This document shows positions 34,125 through 43,424 of a stretch of DNA of 64,000 bases, one piece after another. The position numbers and the translations under genes were made by a program. Position 1 is the first letter of the stretch, and every line of letters starts with the position of its first letter. The stretch covers positions 1-64,000 of the forward strand of contig CALUXX010000001.1 in the NCBI GenBank assembly GCA_944324845.1, written 5' to 3'. The notes beneath the pieces are model-generated. The model searched no databases, was not told the origin of the DNA, and worked only from the letters and a program-made list of their open reading frames with translations. This stretch comes from Candidatus Gastranaerophilales bacterium (GTDB taxonomy: Bacteria; Cyanobacteriota; Vampirovibrionia; Gastranaerophilales; Gastranaerophilaceae).

Positions 34125-35282
34125 ATGAAAAAGTATATAAGTTTAACAATTATCCTATCAATAATAATGCTCTCAATGCTTCCTGTTACGGCATCTGAAC
34201 CATTGAAAGGTTCTGTTACCGAATCAACCGAATTTAAACAGATGGAAAATGATATTTTTACAGGAAAAGTTGAAACATTAAATCGTAAAGAAATTATAAA
34301 TATGACTGTTTCTCAAGTTTTAGATTCTTCATATTCCATAGAAGGCGATGAGTTTTTTGCAGAAGTTACTGATGATGTGTATGGAGAAGAGGGAATTATT
34401 ATTCCAAAAGGAACTTATGCTCATGGTAAACTCACAAATACGACAGCTCCCGGTCGCATGGGAAAAGAAGCAACTATGGATTTAACCTTTGATTATTTGG
34501 TTACTCCTGATGGTAGAGAAATTCCTATTGAAGGTCAAATGACAACAAAACTTCACCCTGTTGTCGAAGGTGCAAAAATTGTTGCTCAAGATGTCGGATA
34601 TACGGTTGCAGGAGGTGCTGTTGGCGGTTTGATGGCATTAAATTGGCTTGGACTGGGTGCTGCGATTGCTTCTCAAGGTTACACTCTTGCAGGTGGTGCT
34701 GCTATTGGTGGTGTTGCCGGACTTGGAGTTGCATTGATAAGAAAAGGTAGTCATGTTCTTATTGCTCCTGGTGATGAAATTAAAGTTCGTATTAATACTT
34801 CTTTGGATTTGCCTGTGTATAAAAAAGAAGCTCTTCAACAAGAAGAAATTAAGTATGATGGTTTGACAATAAGTATTAACGATGTGAAACACGAAAAAGA
34901 TCCGTTTGGTGAGGTTAATACTATTACCCTTACTGTTTTAATATCTAATATGTCGGATAAAACTTTGTCAGGATTTGATATGGCATTGGTTAATGATTAT
35001 AATGCAAAGTTTAGTCCTTCGATTTTCGGGAATACCAGGTTGATGTTTAGACAAATAAAACCCGGTGATAAGTTAGTTGAACAGGTTTCTTTTGCGGTTG
35101 ATAATATAAATCGAAAATATTGGTTAACTTTCTATGATAGAAAAAACAGTGAAATAATTTCTAAAATATCTGTAGATAATGCTTATATGAATTTATCCCC
35201 AAAAGCAAAAAGGAAAAATGAAAAAGTAAGAAGACAAAAAAATTATAAAAAAGAAGTAGATTTGTTAGATATGGATATTTAA
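34125..35282 (+). CDS. Exported protein of unknown function
   Basis: 385 residues. A signal peptide (MKKYISLTIILSIIMLSML, cleavage after VTA-S) precedes two parts. Residues about 55-240 contain IIIPKGTYAHGKL and DGREIPIEGQM, a beta-rich pattern seen in periplasmic TrbI/VirB10-like barrels, interrupted by a Gly/Ala-rich hydrophobic hairpin (about 158-206) that could insert in a membrane. Residues about 250-350 look like an Ig-like DUF4352-type domain (NTITLTVLISNMSDKTLSGF). Start: ATG 34125 with GGAGG eight bases upstream; longer starts overlap the previous gene and lose the signal peptide. Probably co-transcribed with the glycosyltransferase. Confidence 0.65.
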   Translation: MKKYISLTIILSIIMLSMLPVTASEPLKGSVTESTEFKQMENDIFTGKVETLNRKEIINMTVSQVLDSSYSIEGDEFFAEVTDDVYGEEGIIIPKGTYAHGKLTNTTAPGRMGKEATMDLTFDYLVTPDGREIPIEGQMTTKLHPVVEGAKIVAQDVGYTVAGGAVGGLMALNWLGLGAAIASQGYTLAGGAAIGGVAGLGVALIRKGSHVLIAPGDEIKVRINTSLDLPVYKKEALQQEEIKYDGLTISINDVKHEKDPFGEVNTITLTVLISNMSDKTLSGFDMALVNDYNAKFSPSIFGNTRLMFRQIKPGDKLVEQVSFAVDNINRKYWLTFYDRKNSEIISKISVDNAYMNLSPKAKRKNEKVRRQKNYKKEVDLLDMDI

Positions 35283-35330
35283 TTTTGTGGTAAAATAAAA
35301 ATTACACTGTTGAAAAATTTTTATTTTATG

Positions 35331-35345
35331 TTACACTTATAGTAA
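35331..35345. promoter_or_regulatory. Candidate BlaI-type operator
   Basis: TTAC-ACTTATA-GTAA is an imperfect dyad just upstream of the BlaI-type gene and covers a -10-like TATAGT. BlaI/MecI operators are dyads around TACA/TGTA, so autoregulation is possible; only one half-site matches well. Confidence 0.25.
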
Positions 35346-35366
35346 TTAGTACGTATGGAGGAATAT

Positions 35367-35711
35367 ATGAGTTGTGGATCTCTTGAAATCGAAATTCTAA
35401 ACACTTTTTGGAACTTTGCATCAGAAAATGAAGATGTAGATATATCAATTCAGGATGTAGTTGATGCATTGTCTCAAAATGGAACTGAGCGTGCTTATAC
35501 AACTATTAAGACAGTTATGGATCGTTTAGTATCCAAAAGTATTTTGGTTAGATATAAGGTTGGTAAAAAGTTTTTCTATAAAACTACTATGGATAAACGA
35601 GAAATGGCACTTGATATGCTACATGAATTTACAAATGATTTCTTTGGTGGTAATATAGCAGAGATGGTTCGCTTTGTAGAAAAAGAAACCGTTGAATTAC
35701 TAGTAAAATAG
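35367..35711 (+). CDS. BlaI/MecI/CopY-family transcriptional repressor
   Basis: 114 residues. A winged helix (about 5-75) has the family line LEIEILNTFWNFA and ERAYTTIKTVMDRLVSKSIL (recognition helix), then GKKFFY for the wing and a C-terminal dimerisation helix. In Gram-positives such repressors are released by a BlaR1 protease or by copper; here no BlaR1-like sensor is adjacent. Start: the first ATG (35355) overlaps the ribosome site GGAGG, so ATG 35367 is used. It heads an apparent operon with two uncharacterised genes (nine-base gap to the next). Confidence 0.85.
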   Translation: MSCGSLEIEILNTFWNFASENEDVDISIQDVVDALSQNGTERAYTTIKTVMDRLVSKSILVRYKVGKKFFYKTTMDKREMALDMLHEFTNDFFGGNIAEMVRFVEKETVELLVK

Positions 35712-35720
35712 TAGATAAAT

Positions 35721-36104
35721 ATGTCCGTAAATCTGGAAGATAGAGTCTTTGTTTCAAAATTGTTACGCAGTGTTCGTATTGGAGACTGTTGTGTAAGAGA
35801 GGCATTGTTACAATATCCTAAGGATACAACTGATGAAAGTTTAATAGCTGTTTATCAAGCATTGATTCATTATGAGGCTGATGAAGATTTGCGCAGGAGA
35901 GATGCTTTATACAAAGAAGAGCAAGATGATTATATAGAGTTTCTTTCCTACATACTTGAAAAAGGAGATGATTTGCCTCAAAATATTATAGACAATTACA
36001 AAAAGTATTATGAATCAGCTCCAATATTACACAAAAGAGGTTTGAGAGGGTTTTTCAAGGGCTTTTTCAAAGTATTAAATATAGGAAGGAAAAAAGATAA
36101 ATGA
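35721..36104 (+). CDS. Unrecognised small cytoplasmic protein in the BlaI operon
   Basis: 127 residues, charged and helical, no signal peptide. It contains CCVREALLQYPKDTTDESLIA in two parts and a basic amphipathic C-terminus (LRGFFKGFFKVLNIGRKK) that could contact membrane. Family not recognised. It starts nine bases after the repressor stop with no clear Shine-Dalgarno, so translation is probably coupled. Its stop overlaps the start of the exported protein gene by four bases. Confidence 0.6.
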   Translation: MSVNLEDRVFVSKLLRSVRIGDCCVREALLQYPKDTTDESLIAVYQALIHYEADEDLRRRDALYKEEQDDYIEFLSYILEKGDDLPQNIIDNYKKYYESAPILHKRGLRGFFKGFFKVLNIGRKKDK

Positions 36105-37144
36105 TGAAACATTTTATGATGAAATTATCGGTGGCTTTATTCACCGTGTTTATGTTATTTCAAGGTGTATCAGTGCAAGCTGCTGATATTGAATTAGTTC
36201 CTACAATGTCTTCAGCATCTACAGCATCAAATAGAGTATGGGTAGGAACCTTCCAATTGGTTTGGAACAAGTTTTCTGAATCAGTTATAAAAGGACCTAT
36301 TGTGTTTGAAGATTATGATTCTCCTGTAGCACAGGCTCTTAATGCTAAAGAATTTACTAAAGATAATTTGAGCAGTTCTGCTTATTATATCAAGTATGGT
36401 ACTGTTTCTCCTAAATTGAAACAAACCATTGAAAATGGTATTAAAAGAAAATTCAAAGAAACCAGCGATATTTTAGATACATTTGATTGGACTTTAGATC
36501 CTAGCAAATATATTGTTTATGCAATGTTGAAAAAAGACTTCAAATTTGAAAAAGCTTTTGACAGACTTCCTGAAAGCGGATTTGGAAGAAATCCTGAACC
36601 TGTCAAGTATTTTGGTATTAACAATATTAGTAATAGCGAATTGTATGATAATGTTAGTGTATTATTCTACAATTCTCCATCTGATTATGCTGTAAAACTT
36701 AATACAAAAGGTAATGATTCTGTAATTCTATACAGAAGCAATTCAGAAAAAACTTTTGATAAGTATTATAACGATGTAGTTCGTAAAACTCAAAAATATA
36801 ATGGTTCTCCATTATTCCAATATAGAGATACTTTATTGATTCCTGATATCAATATGTATTTAGAAACAAGTTTTGAAGATGTAGAAGGTCATAAAATCAA
36901 AGGAACTGATATCGTAATTGATAAAACTATCGAAACTGTAGATTTTAAATTAGATAATGAAGGTGTTAAATTGAAAAGTGAAGCAGCTTTAATGGCAAGA
37001 ACAACTTCATTCATCCCTGCAGAAGGTAGAGATTTCAATTTCAATGATTCATTTGTTCTATTCTTAATTGAAAAAGACCAAAATGTTCCATATTATGCAA
37101 TGAGAGTTAGTGATGTGGATACATTAAACAAAACAGGCAGATAA
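36101..37144 (+). CDS. Exported protein, weak serpin-like C-terminus
   Basis: 347 residues with a signal peptide (hydrophobic core KLSVALFTVFMLF, cleavage after VQA-A near residue 28). The mature part has NRVWVGTFQLVWNKF, YYIKYGTVSPKLKQTIENG and LDTFDWT..YIVYAMLKKDF, features I associate with an uncharacterised family in gut bacteria. The C-terminal FNFNDSFVLFLIEKDQNVPYY, then AMRV, recalls the end of serpins (PFLFLIR...GRV); overall length is close to a serpin, but no reactive loop is obvious. The gene is last in the BlaI operon (4-base overlap) and ended by the hairpin at 37175. GGAAGG precedes the start; ATG 36104 is an alternative. Confidence 0.6.
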   Translation: MMKHFMMKLSVALFTVFMLFQGVSVQAADIELVPTMSSASTASNRVWVGTFQLVWNKFSESVIKGPIVFEDYDSPVAQALNAKEFTKDNLSSSAYYIKYGTVSPKLKQTIENGIKRKFKETSDILDTFDWTLDPSKYIVYAMLKKDFKFEKAFDRLPESGFGRNPEPVKYFGINNISNSELYDNVSVLFYNSPSDYAVKLNTKGNDSVILYRSNSEKTFDKYYNDVVRKTQKYNGSPLFQYRDTLLIPDINMYLETSFEDVEGHKIKGTDIVIDKTIETVDFKLDNEGVKLKSEAALMARTTSFIPAEGRDFNFNDSFVLFLIEKDQNVPYYAMRVSDVDTLNKTGR

Positions 37145-37174
37145 TGGATTGAAAATTATAAAATAATGAAGATT

Positions 37175-37209
37175 AGGCGGAGCGGATTTTTAAATCCGCT
37201 CCGCCTTTT
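37175..37209 (+). terminator. Intrinsic terminator of the BlaI operon
   Basis: A perfect 15-bp GC-rich stem (37175-37189 / 37192-37206) with a minimal loop and TTTT. Confidence 0.8.
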
Positions 37210-37285
37210 ATTATCGTTAAAAGATTTATATTAAATCTGATTTTCTCCTATTGACCGAGATATTATTAGAAACTATAATCAAAGT

Positions 37286-38656
37286 ATGGCAAAAGTTAAA
37301 TCAAAATGGATATGTCAGCAATGTGGGTATGAATCAGCGGGGTATTTGGGAAAATGTCCTGAGTGTGGTTCTTGGAGTAGTTTTGTAGAGGAAGTACAAA
37401 CAAATTTGAAGGTTCAAAATGTTTTGCCACAAGGTATTGTAAATGATACAAAACCTGCATTGATAAAAGATATTCAAATTGGAAAAGAAGTTCGCGTAAG
37501 TACGAATATTTCGGAATTTGATAGAATTTTAGGCGGTGGATTAGTTCAAGGTTCTTTGATTTTGATAGCAGGAGATCCGGGGATTGGAAAATCAACAATT
37601 TTATTACAAACAAGTGGTGAACTTGCTAAGAATAATCAAAAAATTTTATATGTGTCAGCTGAAGAATCTGCAAGTCAGTTAAAATTAAGGGCAAATAGGC
37701 TTGGAATTAATTCAGATAATTTATATATATATCCGCAAACCAATTTAGAAAGTATAAGGCAGCAAATAACAGAACTTCAACCGGATACTGTTGTAATAGA
37801 TAGTATTCAGGCCATATATTCACAAACTGTAGCAAGTTCAGCAGGAAGTGTTTCACAAATTCGAGAATGCTGTAATATTTTAATGCAAATTGCAAAATCA
37901 TTGAATATTACAGTAATTGTAATTGGTCATGTTACAAAAGATGGTAATATTGCAGGTCCTAAAATTTTGGAGCATATGGTTGATGCGGTTATTTCATTTG
38001 AGGGTGATAAATATAAATCATATAGAATGCTGAGGGCGTTGAAAAATCGTTTTGGAAACACTTCTGAGGTTGGAATTTTCGAGATGCACGAAAAAGGTTT
38101 GGTAGAAGTTAAAAATCCTAACGAACTATTTTTAAACGAACGTTCACAAGATGCAATTCCAGGTAGTGCTATTATTGTTACTAATGAAGGTACAAGGCCG
38201 CTATTAGTTGAAATTCAAGCGCTTGTTGGTACAACACCTTATCCGACACCGAGAAGAGTTACAAATGGTGTTGATACAAGCAGGTTATTACAAATTCTTG
38301 CGGTTTTGGAAAAACGTGTCGGGCTGAATTTATCTAAACAGGATGTTTATGTCAATGTTATGGGTGGTTTGGAAATAGATGAGCCTAGTGCAGATTTGGG
38401 AATTGCTTTGGCTATTGCGACTTGTGCAAGAGATGTTGTTGTAGATTCTCAAACTGTTATAATTGGTGAAATAGGTTTGTCAGGTGAAATTCATCCTGTG
38501 AATAACCTTGATAAACGTTTGAATGAAGCTGTAATTTCAGGGTTTAAAAAGGCAATAGTTCCTTATGCAAATCGAAATGTTGAAAATGATAAGATTAAGG
38601 TTGTGCCTGTAAAACGTTTGATTGATGCAATTTCTGCTTGTATTTCTCCAGCTTAG
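37286..38656 (+). CDS. radA: DNA repair protein RadA (Sms)
   Basis: A 456-residue RecA-like branch-migration helicase acting in recombination. The N-terminal C4 zinc finger is C10, C13, C24, C27. The RecA core has Walker A GDPGIGKST (96-104), the RadA-specific KNRFG motif (in LKNRFGNTSEVG) and a C-terminal Lon-protease-like domain (about 290-450; NVMGGLEIDEPSADLG) lacking protease function. Full normal length. The start has no strong Shine-Dalgarno (an AAAG a few bases upstream). It is followed by pncC on the same strand after 97 bases. Confidence 0.97.
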   Translation: MAKVKSKWICQQCGYESAGYLGKCPECGSWSSFVEEVQTNLKVQNVLPQGIVNDTKPALIKDIQIGKEVRVSTNISEFDRILGGGLVQGSLILIAGDPGIGKSTILLQTSGELAKNNQKILYVSAEESASQLKLRANRLGINSDNLYIYPQTNLESIRQQITELQPDTVVIDSIQAIYSQTVASSAGSVSQIRECCNILMQIAKSLNITVIVIGHVTKDGNIAGPKILEHMVDAVISFEGDKYKSYRMLRALKNRFGNTSEVGIFEMHEKGLVEVKNPNELFLNERSQDAIPGSAIIVTNEGTRPLLVEIQALVGTTPYPTPRRVTNGVDTSRLLQILAVLEKRVGLNLSKQDVYVNVMGGLEIDEPSADLGIALAIATCARDVVVDSQTVIIGEIGLSGEIHPVNNLDKRLNEAVISGFKKAIVPYANRNVENDKIKVVPVKRLIDAISACISPA

Positions 38657-38753
38657 GTTTATAAAGGTTTGAAATTCAACAAAAGAGGAATTTATTTTGA
38701 TGTTGTGTTGAATATAATATTGCTATATTTTGTTATTAAATGAGGGTAAGATT

Positions 38754-39242
38754 ATGAAATTAGAAGAAGAACTTGGGAAATTTCTTATAGAAAATAAATT
38801 AACTATAGCAACAGCCGAATCTTGTACGGGTGGTCTTTTGAGTTCAAAATTGACGGATGTTTCAGGTAGTTCTGCGTATGTAAAACTTAATTTTGTAACT
38901 TATGCCAATGAAGCAAAACATGATATATTAGGTGTTAGTTGGGATATTTTAAATACCAAAGGTGCAGTTAGCGAAGAATGTGCTGAAGCTATGGCAAATG
39001 GACTTTATGAAAAGACAGGTTGTGATATTGCATTATGTACGACAGGTATTGCAGGTCCTGATGGTGGTACAAAAGAAAAACCTGTTGGGCTTGTTTTTAT
39101 TTCTGTCAGGTATAAATCTACTGTCACTGTGAAAGAAGTTCGATTGGCTTCAAATATTGAACGTGTGAAAATGAAAGATGAGTTTGCTAATCAGGCTTTA
39201 AAACTTGCTTTGTCTATTGTTAAAGAAAATAGACTTTGTTAA
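38754..39242 (+). CDS. pncC: Nicotinamide-nucleotide amidase (CinA C-terminal domain)
   Basis: 162 residues comprising only the CinA C-terminal domain, which deamidates NMN to nicotinate mononucleotide in pyridine nucleotide salvage. Motifs: ATAESCTGGLLSSKLTDVSG (about 21-40), YANEAKHDILGV, GAVSEECAEAMA and TTGIAGPDGGTKEKPVG. Stand-alone forms of this size are common (E. coli YgaD/PncC). Start: an in-frame TTG at 38730 is possible, but GAGGGT lies eight bases before ATG 38754. Confidence 0.93.
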   Translation: MKLEEELGKFLIENKLTIATAESCTGGLLSSKLTDVSGSSAYVKLNFVTYANEAKHDILGVSWDILNTKGAVSEECAEAMANGLYEKTGCDIALCTTGIAGPDGGTKEKPVGLVFISVRYKSTVTVKEVRLASNIERVKMKDEFANQALKLALSIVKENRLC

Positions 39243-39348
39243 TTAGAATATTTTTGTATTGTATTCTCGTAAAGAAATGTATCAAGAATTTTTACAGTAA
39301 GCAATTTTACACTTTTTATATCCTTTATATATAAAAGAGTGTATTATT

Positions 39349-41181
39349 ATGAATTACTATGATTTTTTGAATAAGAGATTATCGACCAACGGATTACCTG
39401 CAGGGTATTCAATTTCTAATGACGGAAAATCTAATGTAAAATCTGATAATAAGACAACAAATGCAATGGATAAATCAATTTTTAAACCAGCAAGTCGTGA
39501 GGATTTATCCAAAGTAGATTATAAAAAAGTATTGGGCGAAAATAAACAGGGTGAAAATGTCGAAATGACATCTTTAGAATATTCATTAAAAGAGTTTTTC
39601 GCTTTAGATCAGGTTAAAGCAGTAGCGGATAAAGATGGTGATGGAAAAGTTTCAGAAGAAGAAGCAAAGGCTTATGTCGATCAAATGGCATTAAAAGACG
39701 GTGATGGAGAAACACTTTCATTAGATGATTTTGAAAAAGTAATTAGTGAACAAGGTATAGATCTTGATGCTATTTCAAAATTTTTAAGTTCACAAGGAGC
39801 GTTTGAACAACCAGCTGAAATTGCAGCACCTCAACAAGCTCCTGCAACAGCTAGTGCTTATTCTGGAGGTGGCGGAGGCGGAGTTGCTAATTATGCTGCT
39901 CCAGCTCCTAAAACTATTCACAATATGAGTTTAAACGAGTTGAAGTCTGAAAAAGAGAATAGAGAATCTACTCTATCTGAAAAGCAAGATGCCTTAAAAG
40001 AAGTTCAAGCAGGTGAAACCGAAGGAATTAAAACTGCTAAAGAACAAATGAAAGATGCAAAAGAAGCTTATGAAGCTGCTTTGAATAATGATGAGAAAAC
40101 TTCTAAATTCGCAAAAGTCGTAAGTGATACTAATAGCAAGATCGAAAAAAATCAATCTGCATTAGATAAAAATTCAACAGAAATTACAAATAAACAATCT
40201 GAAATTACTCAACAAAATTCTACAATTTCAGCAACAGAAACAATGCTTTCTTCTTTAAAAAACACACTTTCAGGTCTTCCTGCTCCAACAGGTAAGCCGG
40301 AAGACAAAGAACGTGATGCTCAAATTGAGTCTAAAAAAAGCCAATTACAAAAAGAAATATCATCAAAAGAAGTTGAGCTTAGAAAACAAAAAGCTCAGTT
40401 AGATAAGTTAAATAAAGGTTTAGATGAATTAGAAAATCAAAAAACTCAATTAGAAAGTGAAAAAAATACATTGCTTGACAGAAAAGCAAAATTTGATGAA
40501 TTAGTAAATAAAAACTGTTCAGAAACTATAAAAGCAAAATTAGAAGCATATAATAATGCGGTGAAAAACGTTGATGCTGTAAAAGCAAAAGAATTGGAAG
40601 CCGCAAATAGTGCATATTCTTCAGCTCAAAAACAAGTACAAGAGATAAATACTGTAATTGCACAAAAAGAAGCTAATGCAGCAGCTTCAAAATATTCAGT
40701 ATCGTCAGATAAGATTGATAAAGCACTCGAACTTGCAGAATCTCAAATTGGTGTTCGTGAAATTGGAGGTTCTAATGACAGTGCTGAAATAAGAAAATAT
40801 AAAAACGGAGCCGCTAATGGTAATCCTTGGTGTGCTTCATTTGCCTCTTGGTTATATGGTGCCGGTCAAGAATCATCTAATGATAAAACATTTGGCTATA
40901 CAGCATCTTCTCAAGAAATTAAACGAAAGGCCTATTCTGCCGGTTGTTATGCAAGTAAAAATTCAAATTATGTGCCTAAAAAAGGAGATTTAGCTATGTG
41001 GTCTAAATCCGCATCTTCAGGTCACGTTGGTATTGTATCAGAAGTTTACGCGGATGGCTCTTTTGACGTTATTGAAGGTAATTCTGGTAATGCAGTTAAG
41101 AAACGTCATTATTCATCAAAACATTCTGCAGGCGGAAGCTTTGATGGATTTGTTCAAATGGATAAATGGTTACAAGCCTAA
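39349..41181 (+). CDS. EF-hand, coiled-coil and CHAP-domain amidase-like protein
   Basis: 610 residues. An EF-hand pair is at about 92-135 (DKDGDGKVSEEE, then DGDGETLSLDDF). Residues 150-190 form an Ala/Pro/Gly linker (YSGGGGGG). A long coiled coil spans about 195-440 (Lys/Glu/Gln/Asn heptads), and a CHAP cysteine peptidase/amidase domain about 455-605, with C495 in NPWCASFASW and H559 in SGHVGIVSEV, then IEGNSGN for the third residue. CHAP domains cut peptidoglycan cross-bridges or stems. There is no N-terminal signal peptide (MNYYDFLNKRL), so export would need a non-Sec route or lysis. Compare the LysM and EF-hand genes at 29.8-31.8 kb. Confidence 0.8.
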   Translation: MNYYDFLNKRLSTNGLPAGYSISNDGKSNVKSDNKTTNAMDKSIFKPASREDLSKVDYKKVLGENKQGENVEMTSLEYSLKEFFALDQVKAVADKDGDGKVSEEEAKAYVDQMALKDGDGETLSLDDFEKVISEQGIDLDAISKFLSSQGAFEQPAEIAAPQQAPATASAYSGGGGGGVANYAAPAPKTIHNMSLNELKSEKENRESTLSEKQDALKEVQAGETEGIKTAKEQMKDAKEAYEAALNNDEKTSKFAKVVSDTNSKIEKNQSALDKNSTEITNKQSEITQQNSTISATETMLSSLKNTLSGLPAPTGKPEDKERDAQIESKKSQLQKEISSKEVELRKQKAQLDKLNKGLDELENQKTQLESEKNTLLDRKAKFDELVNKNCSETIKAKLEAYNNAVKNVDAVKAKELEAANSAYSSAQKQVQEINTVIAQKEANAAASKYSVSSDKIDKALELAESQIGVREIGGSNDSAEIRKYKNGAANGNPWCASFASWLYGAGQESSNDKTFGYTASSQEIKRKAYSAGCYASKNSNYVPKKGDLAMWSKSASSGHVGIVSEVYADGSFDVIEGNSGNAVKKRHYSSKHSAGGSFDGFVQMDKWLQA

Positions 41182-41220
41182 TAAAATAAAGATATGAAAT
41201 AATTTTGGAATAAAATAAAA

Positions 41221-42126
41221 CTAGCCTGCTACGATTTCTGCAATAATTTCAGGATATTTGTTAATTAGAGCATCAGCAAATTTTTCAGTATCTATTTGTG
41301 TTGTGACTACTGAAAGTAAATCTTGCGGCAATTCCATTATCATTTTTTGTAAATATTCAGGTTTTATTACTCGCATGCCTTTAATTGTTTCGTTTTTATC
41401 TCTTTCTCTATTTATAATTTTTGTGTAGGCATCAGAGTCAAAACTTTCAAATAATTTGTTTTCTTGATTTACAAGTATGTATGTTAATTCTTTTTTCTGA
41501 GCTGGTTGTAGATTTAAAATTGCATTTCTATAATCCAAATCGCCAAGTTGGCTTATCTGTTCAACCATTTCTCTTGCATTTCCGTTTGCTTCTTTGCCTG
41601 AAACGCTTTCATAAATTTGTTGAAGATATATTTCAGGAAGTGTTTCTAGGTTATTTAACAGCATTTTTTTATCCATATCAAGTCCGGTTAGCAATCCGTC
41701 TAATTGTTCTTCCGGCATGTATTCAATAATTTGTTGTTGTGAAAATAAATCTAATACTGTTTTTACAAGTTCTTCTTTCGGAATATCTTTTAGCATATCA
41801 AGTAGTGCGTCTTGGGTGAAAAATTTCAAACCCTCTACAAGATCATTTTTTTCTAACATTGGAACTAATTTTTCTAACTGTGCAGTTGACATTCCTGACA
41901 TTATTGCAAGTTTGTTGTTGGGATCTGCAAGTTGAAATAGTTCAATTAATTGAGAAACATTGGTAAACATGTCAGCCGCAAGTTGTATTGCAGCTTGGTT
42001 TCCAGAGGCAGCTTCGGCTTCGATAATTTCTTCAATACTTTTTTCTCGATACATCTCCATTTTTGAGGAAGATATATTGAGCTTCGATTGTATATACGCT
42101 AGATCGGTATCGATTGTTATTGCCAT
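41221..42126 (-). CDS. All-helical protein resembling MgtE-N/FliG-like repeats
   Basis: 301 residues, no signal peptide or membrane segment. It is built of short helical repeats with the rhythm LxxMPxEQLxxLLxxLD (MSTAQLEKLVPMLEKND, YMPEEQLDGLLTGLD, ELPQDLLSVVTTQID). This recalls the MgtE intracellular N domain and FliG/M superhelices, but there is no magnesium channel or flagellar gene nearby. Family membership is only a guess. GAGG precedes the start. Convergent with the CHAP gene and divergent from asd. Confidence 0.5.
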   Translation of the reverse strand: MAITIDTDLAYIQSKLNISSSKMEMYREKSIEEIIEAEAASGNQAAIQLAADMFTNVSQLIELFQLADPNNKLAIMSGMSTAQLEKLVPMLEKNDLVEGLKFFTQDALLDMLKDIPKEELVKTVLDLFSQQQIIEYMPEEQLDGLLTGLDMDKKMLLNNLETLPEIYLQQIYESVSGKEANGNAREMVEQISQLGDLDYRNAILNLQPAQKKELTYILVNQENKLFESFDSDAYTKIINRERDKNETIKGMRVIKPEYLQKMIMELPQDLLSVVTTQIDTEKFADALINKYPEIIAEIVAG

Positions 42127-42323
42127 TATATAACCTCGTAGTCTCTCTTAAATATATTAACGTATTTTTTTAGGCTCAATTTCAATAAAATTACAAAATT
42201 TAACAAAAAGTAATATTTATGTTTGTTTGTAAACTCTTTTAAAATATTTTCCTTGAAACCTAGATTATAATTATTCTTGTAGTATTATTAGAGGGTAAAA
42301 TTTAGTGAAAAGAAGAGGATATT

Positions 42324-43346
42324 ATGGCAAAAGAAAAAGCAAATATTGCAATTTTAGGTGCAACTGGGGTTGTTGGAAGAGAAATTATCAAGATTGTTGA
42401 TGAATTGAAAATTGAATTTAATTCTATAAAATTTTTATCAAGTGCTAAAAGTGCCGGTACAAAAATAGAATTTCAAGGCAAAGAATATACAGTAGAAGAA
42501 GCTGTTCCTGAAAGTTTTGACAATGTGAATATTGTTTTGGCTTCTGCAGGTGGTTCAACTTCTCAAAAGTTCGCTCCTGAAATAGTTAAACGCGGCGGGG
42601 TTATTATTGATAATTCTTCAGCTTTCAGAATGGACAAAGATGTTCCTTTGGTTATCGCTTATGTTAATGATGAAGATTTGAAAAAACACAAAGGTATTAT
42701 TGCTAATCCTAACTGTTCAACTTCTCAACTGATGCTTGTTTTAAAGCCTCTTCATGAAAAATTTGGTATCAAGAAACTTCTTGTATCTACTTATCAAGCT
42801 GTTTCGGGTGCAGGTTTAAAAGCAATAAATGAATTGACTGAAAATACTAAAGCTACTATGAATGGTGAAGATTTTACAAACGTAGCGTTTAAAAAACCTA
42901 TTTCGTTCAACGTAATTCCGCAAATTGACGTATTTTGTGAAAACGGATATACAAAAGAAGAAATGAAAGTTGTTAATGAAACGAAAAAAATTCTTCATCT
43001 TCCACAAGATTTACCAATCTCTTGTACTGCAGCTAGAGTTCCTGTTTATAACGGACACTCTGAAGCTGTTGATATTGAGTTTGAAAAAGAAGTTACACCT
43101 GATGAAGTTCGTGAAATTTTGAAAAATTCTTTCGGTGTTGAAGTTATTGATAATCCTGAAAATTATGAATATCCGACAACAAGAGATGCTTCAGGAGTTA
43201 ACCCTGTTTTTGTCGGTCGTATTAGAAAGAATTTGGCTTTCGATAACGGAATTTCTCTATGGTGTGTTGCCGATAATCTTAGAATCGGTGCTGCTTTGAA
43301 TACCGTTAGACTTTGTAAAAAAGTTATTGAAATGGGATTATATTAA
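42324..43346 (+). CDS. asd: Aspartate-semialdehyde dehydrogenase
   Basis: 340 residues. It reduces aspartyl phosphate to aspartate semialdehyde with NADPH, on the route to diaminopimelate, Lys, Thr and Met. The Rossmann start is ILGATGVVGREI (about 10-21), the catalytic Cys sits in NPNCSTSQL (about 130), and the substrate region includes VSGAGLKAINEL and ARVPVYNGHSEAV with its catalytic His. Typical length for the Gram-negative/cyanobacterial form. AGAGGA precedes the ATG. Not clustered with dapA or lysC here. Confidence 0.97.
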   Translation: MAKEKANIAILGATGVVGREIIKIVDELKIEFNSIKFLSSAKSAGTKIEFQGKEYTVEEAVPESFDNVNIVLASAGGSTSQKFAPEIVKRGGVIIDNSSAFRMDKDVPLVIAYVNDEDLKKHKGIIANPNCSTSQLMLVLKPLHEKFGIKKLLVSTYQAVSGAGLKAINELTENTKATMNGEDFTNVAFKKPISFNVIPQIDVFCENGYTKEEMKVVNETKKILHLPQDLPISCTAARVPVYNGHSEAVDIEFEKEVTPDEVREILKNSFGVEVIDNPENYEYPTTRDASGVNPVFVGRIRKNLAFDNGISLWCVADNLRIGAALNTVRLCKKVIEMGLY

Positions 43347-43424
43347 TTTTCGTTACAAAATGAAAGAAATAAGACAATTATTTTTTTCAGCAAACTTTAT
43401 CTAGCCAGATAAAGGAGTAAGGTA

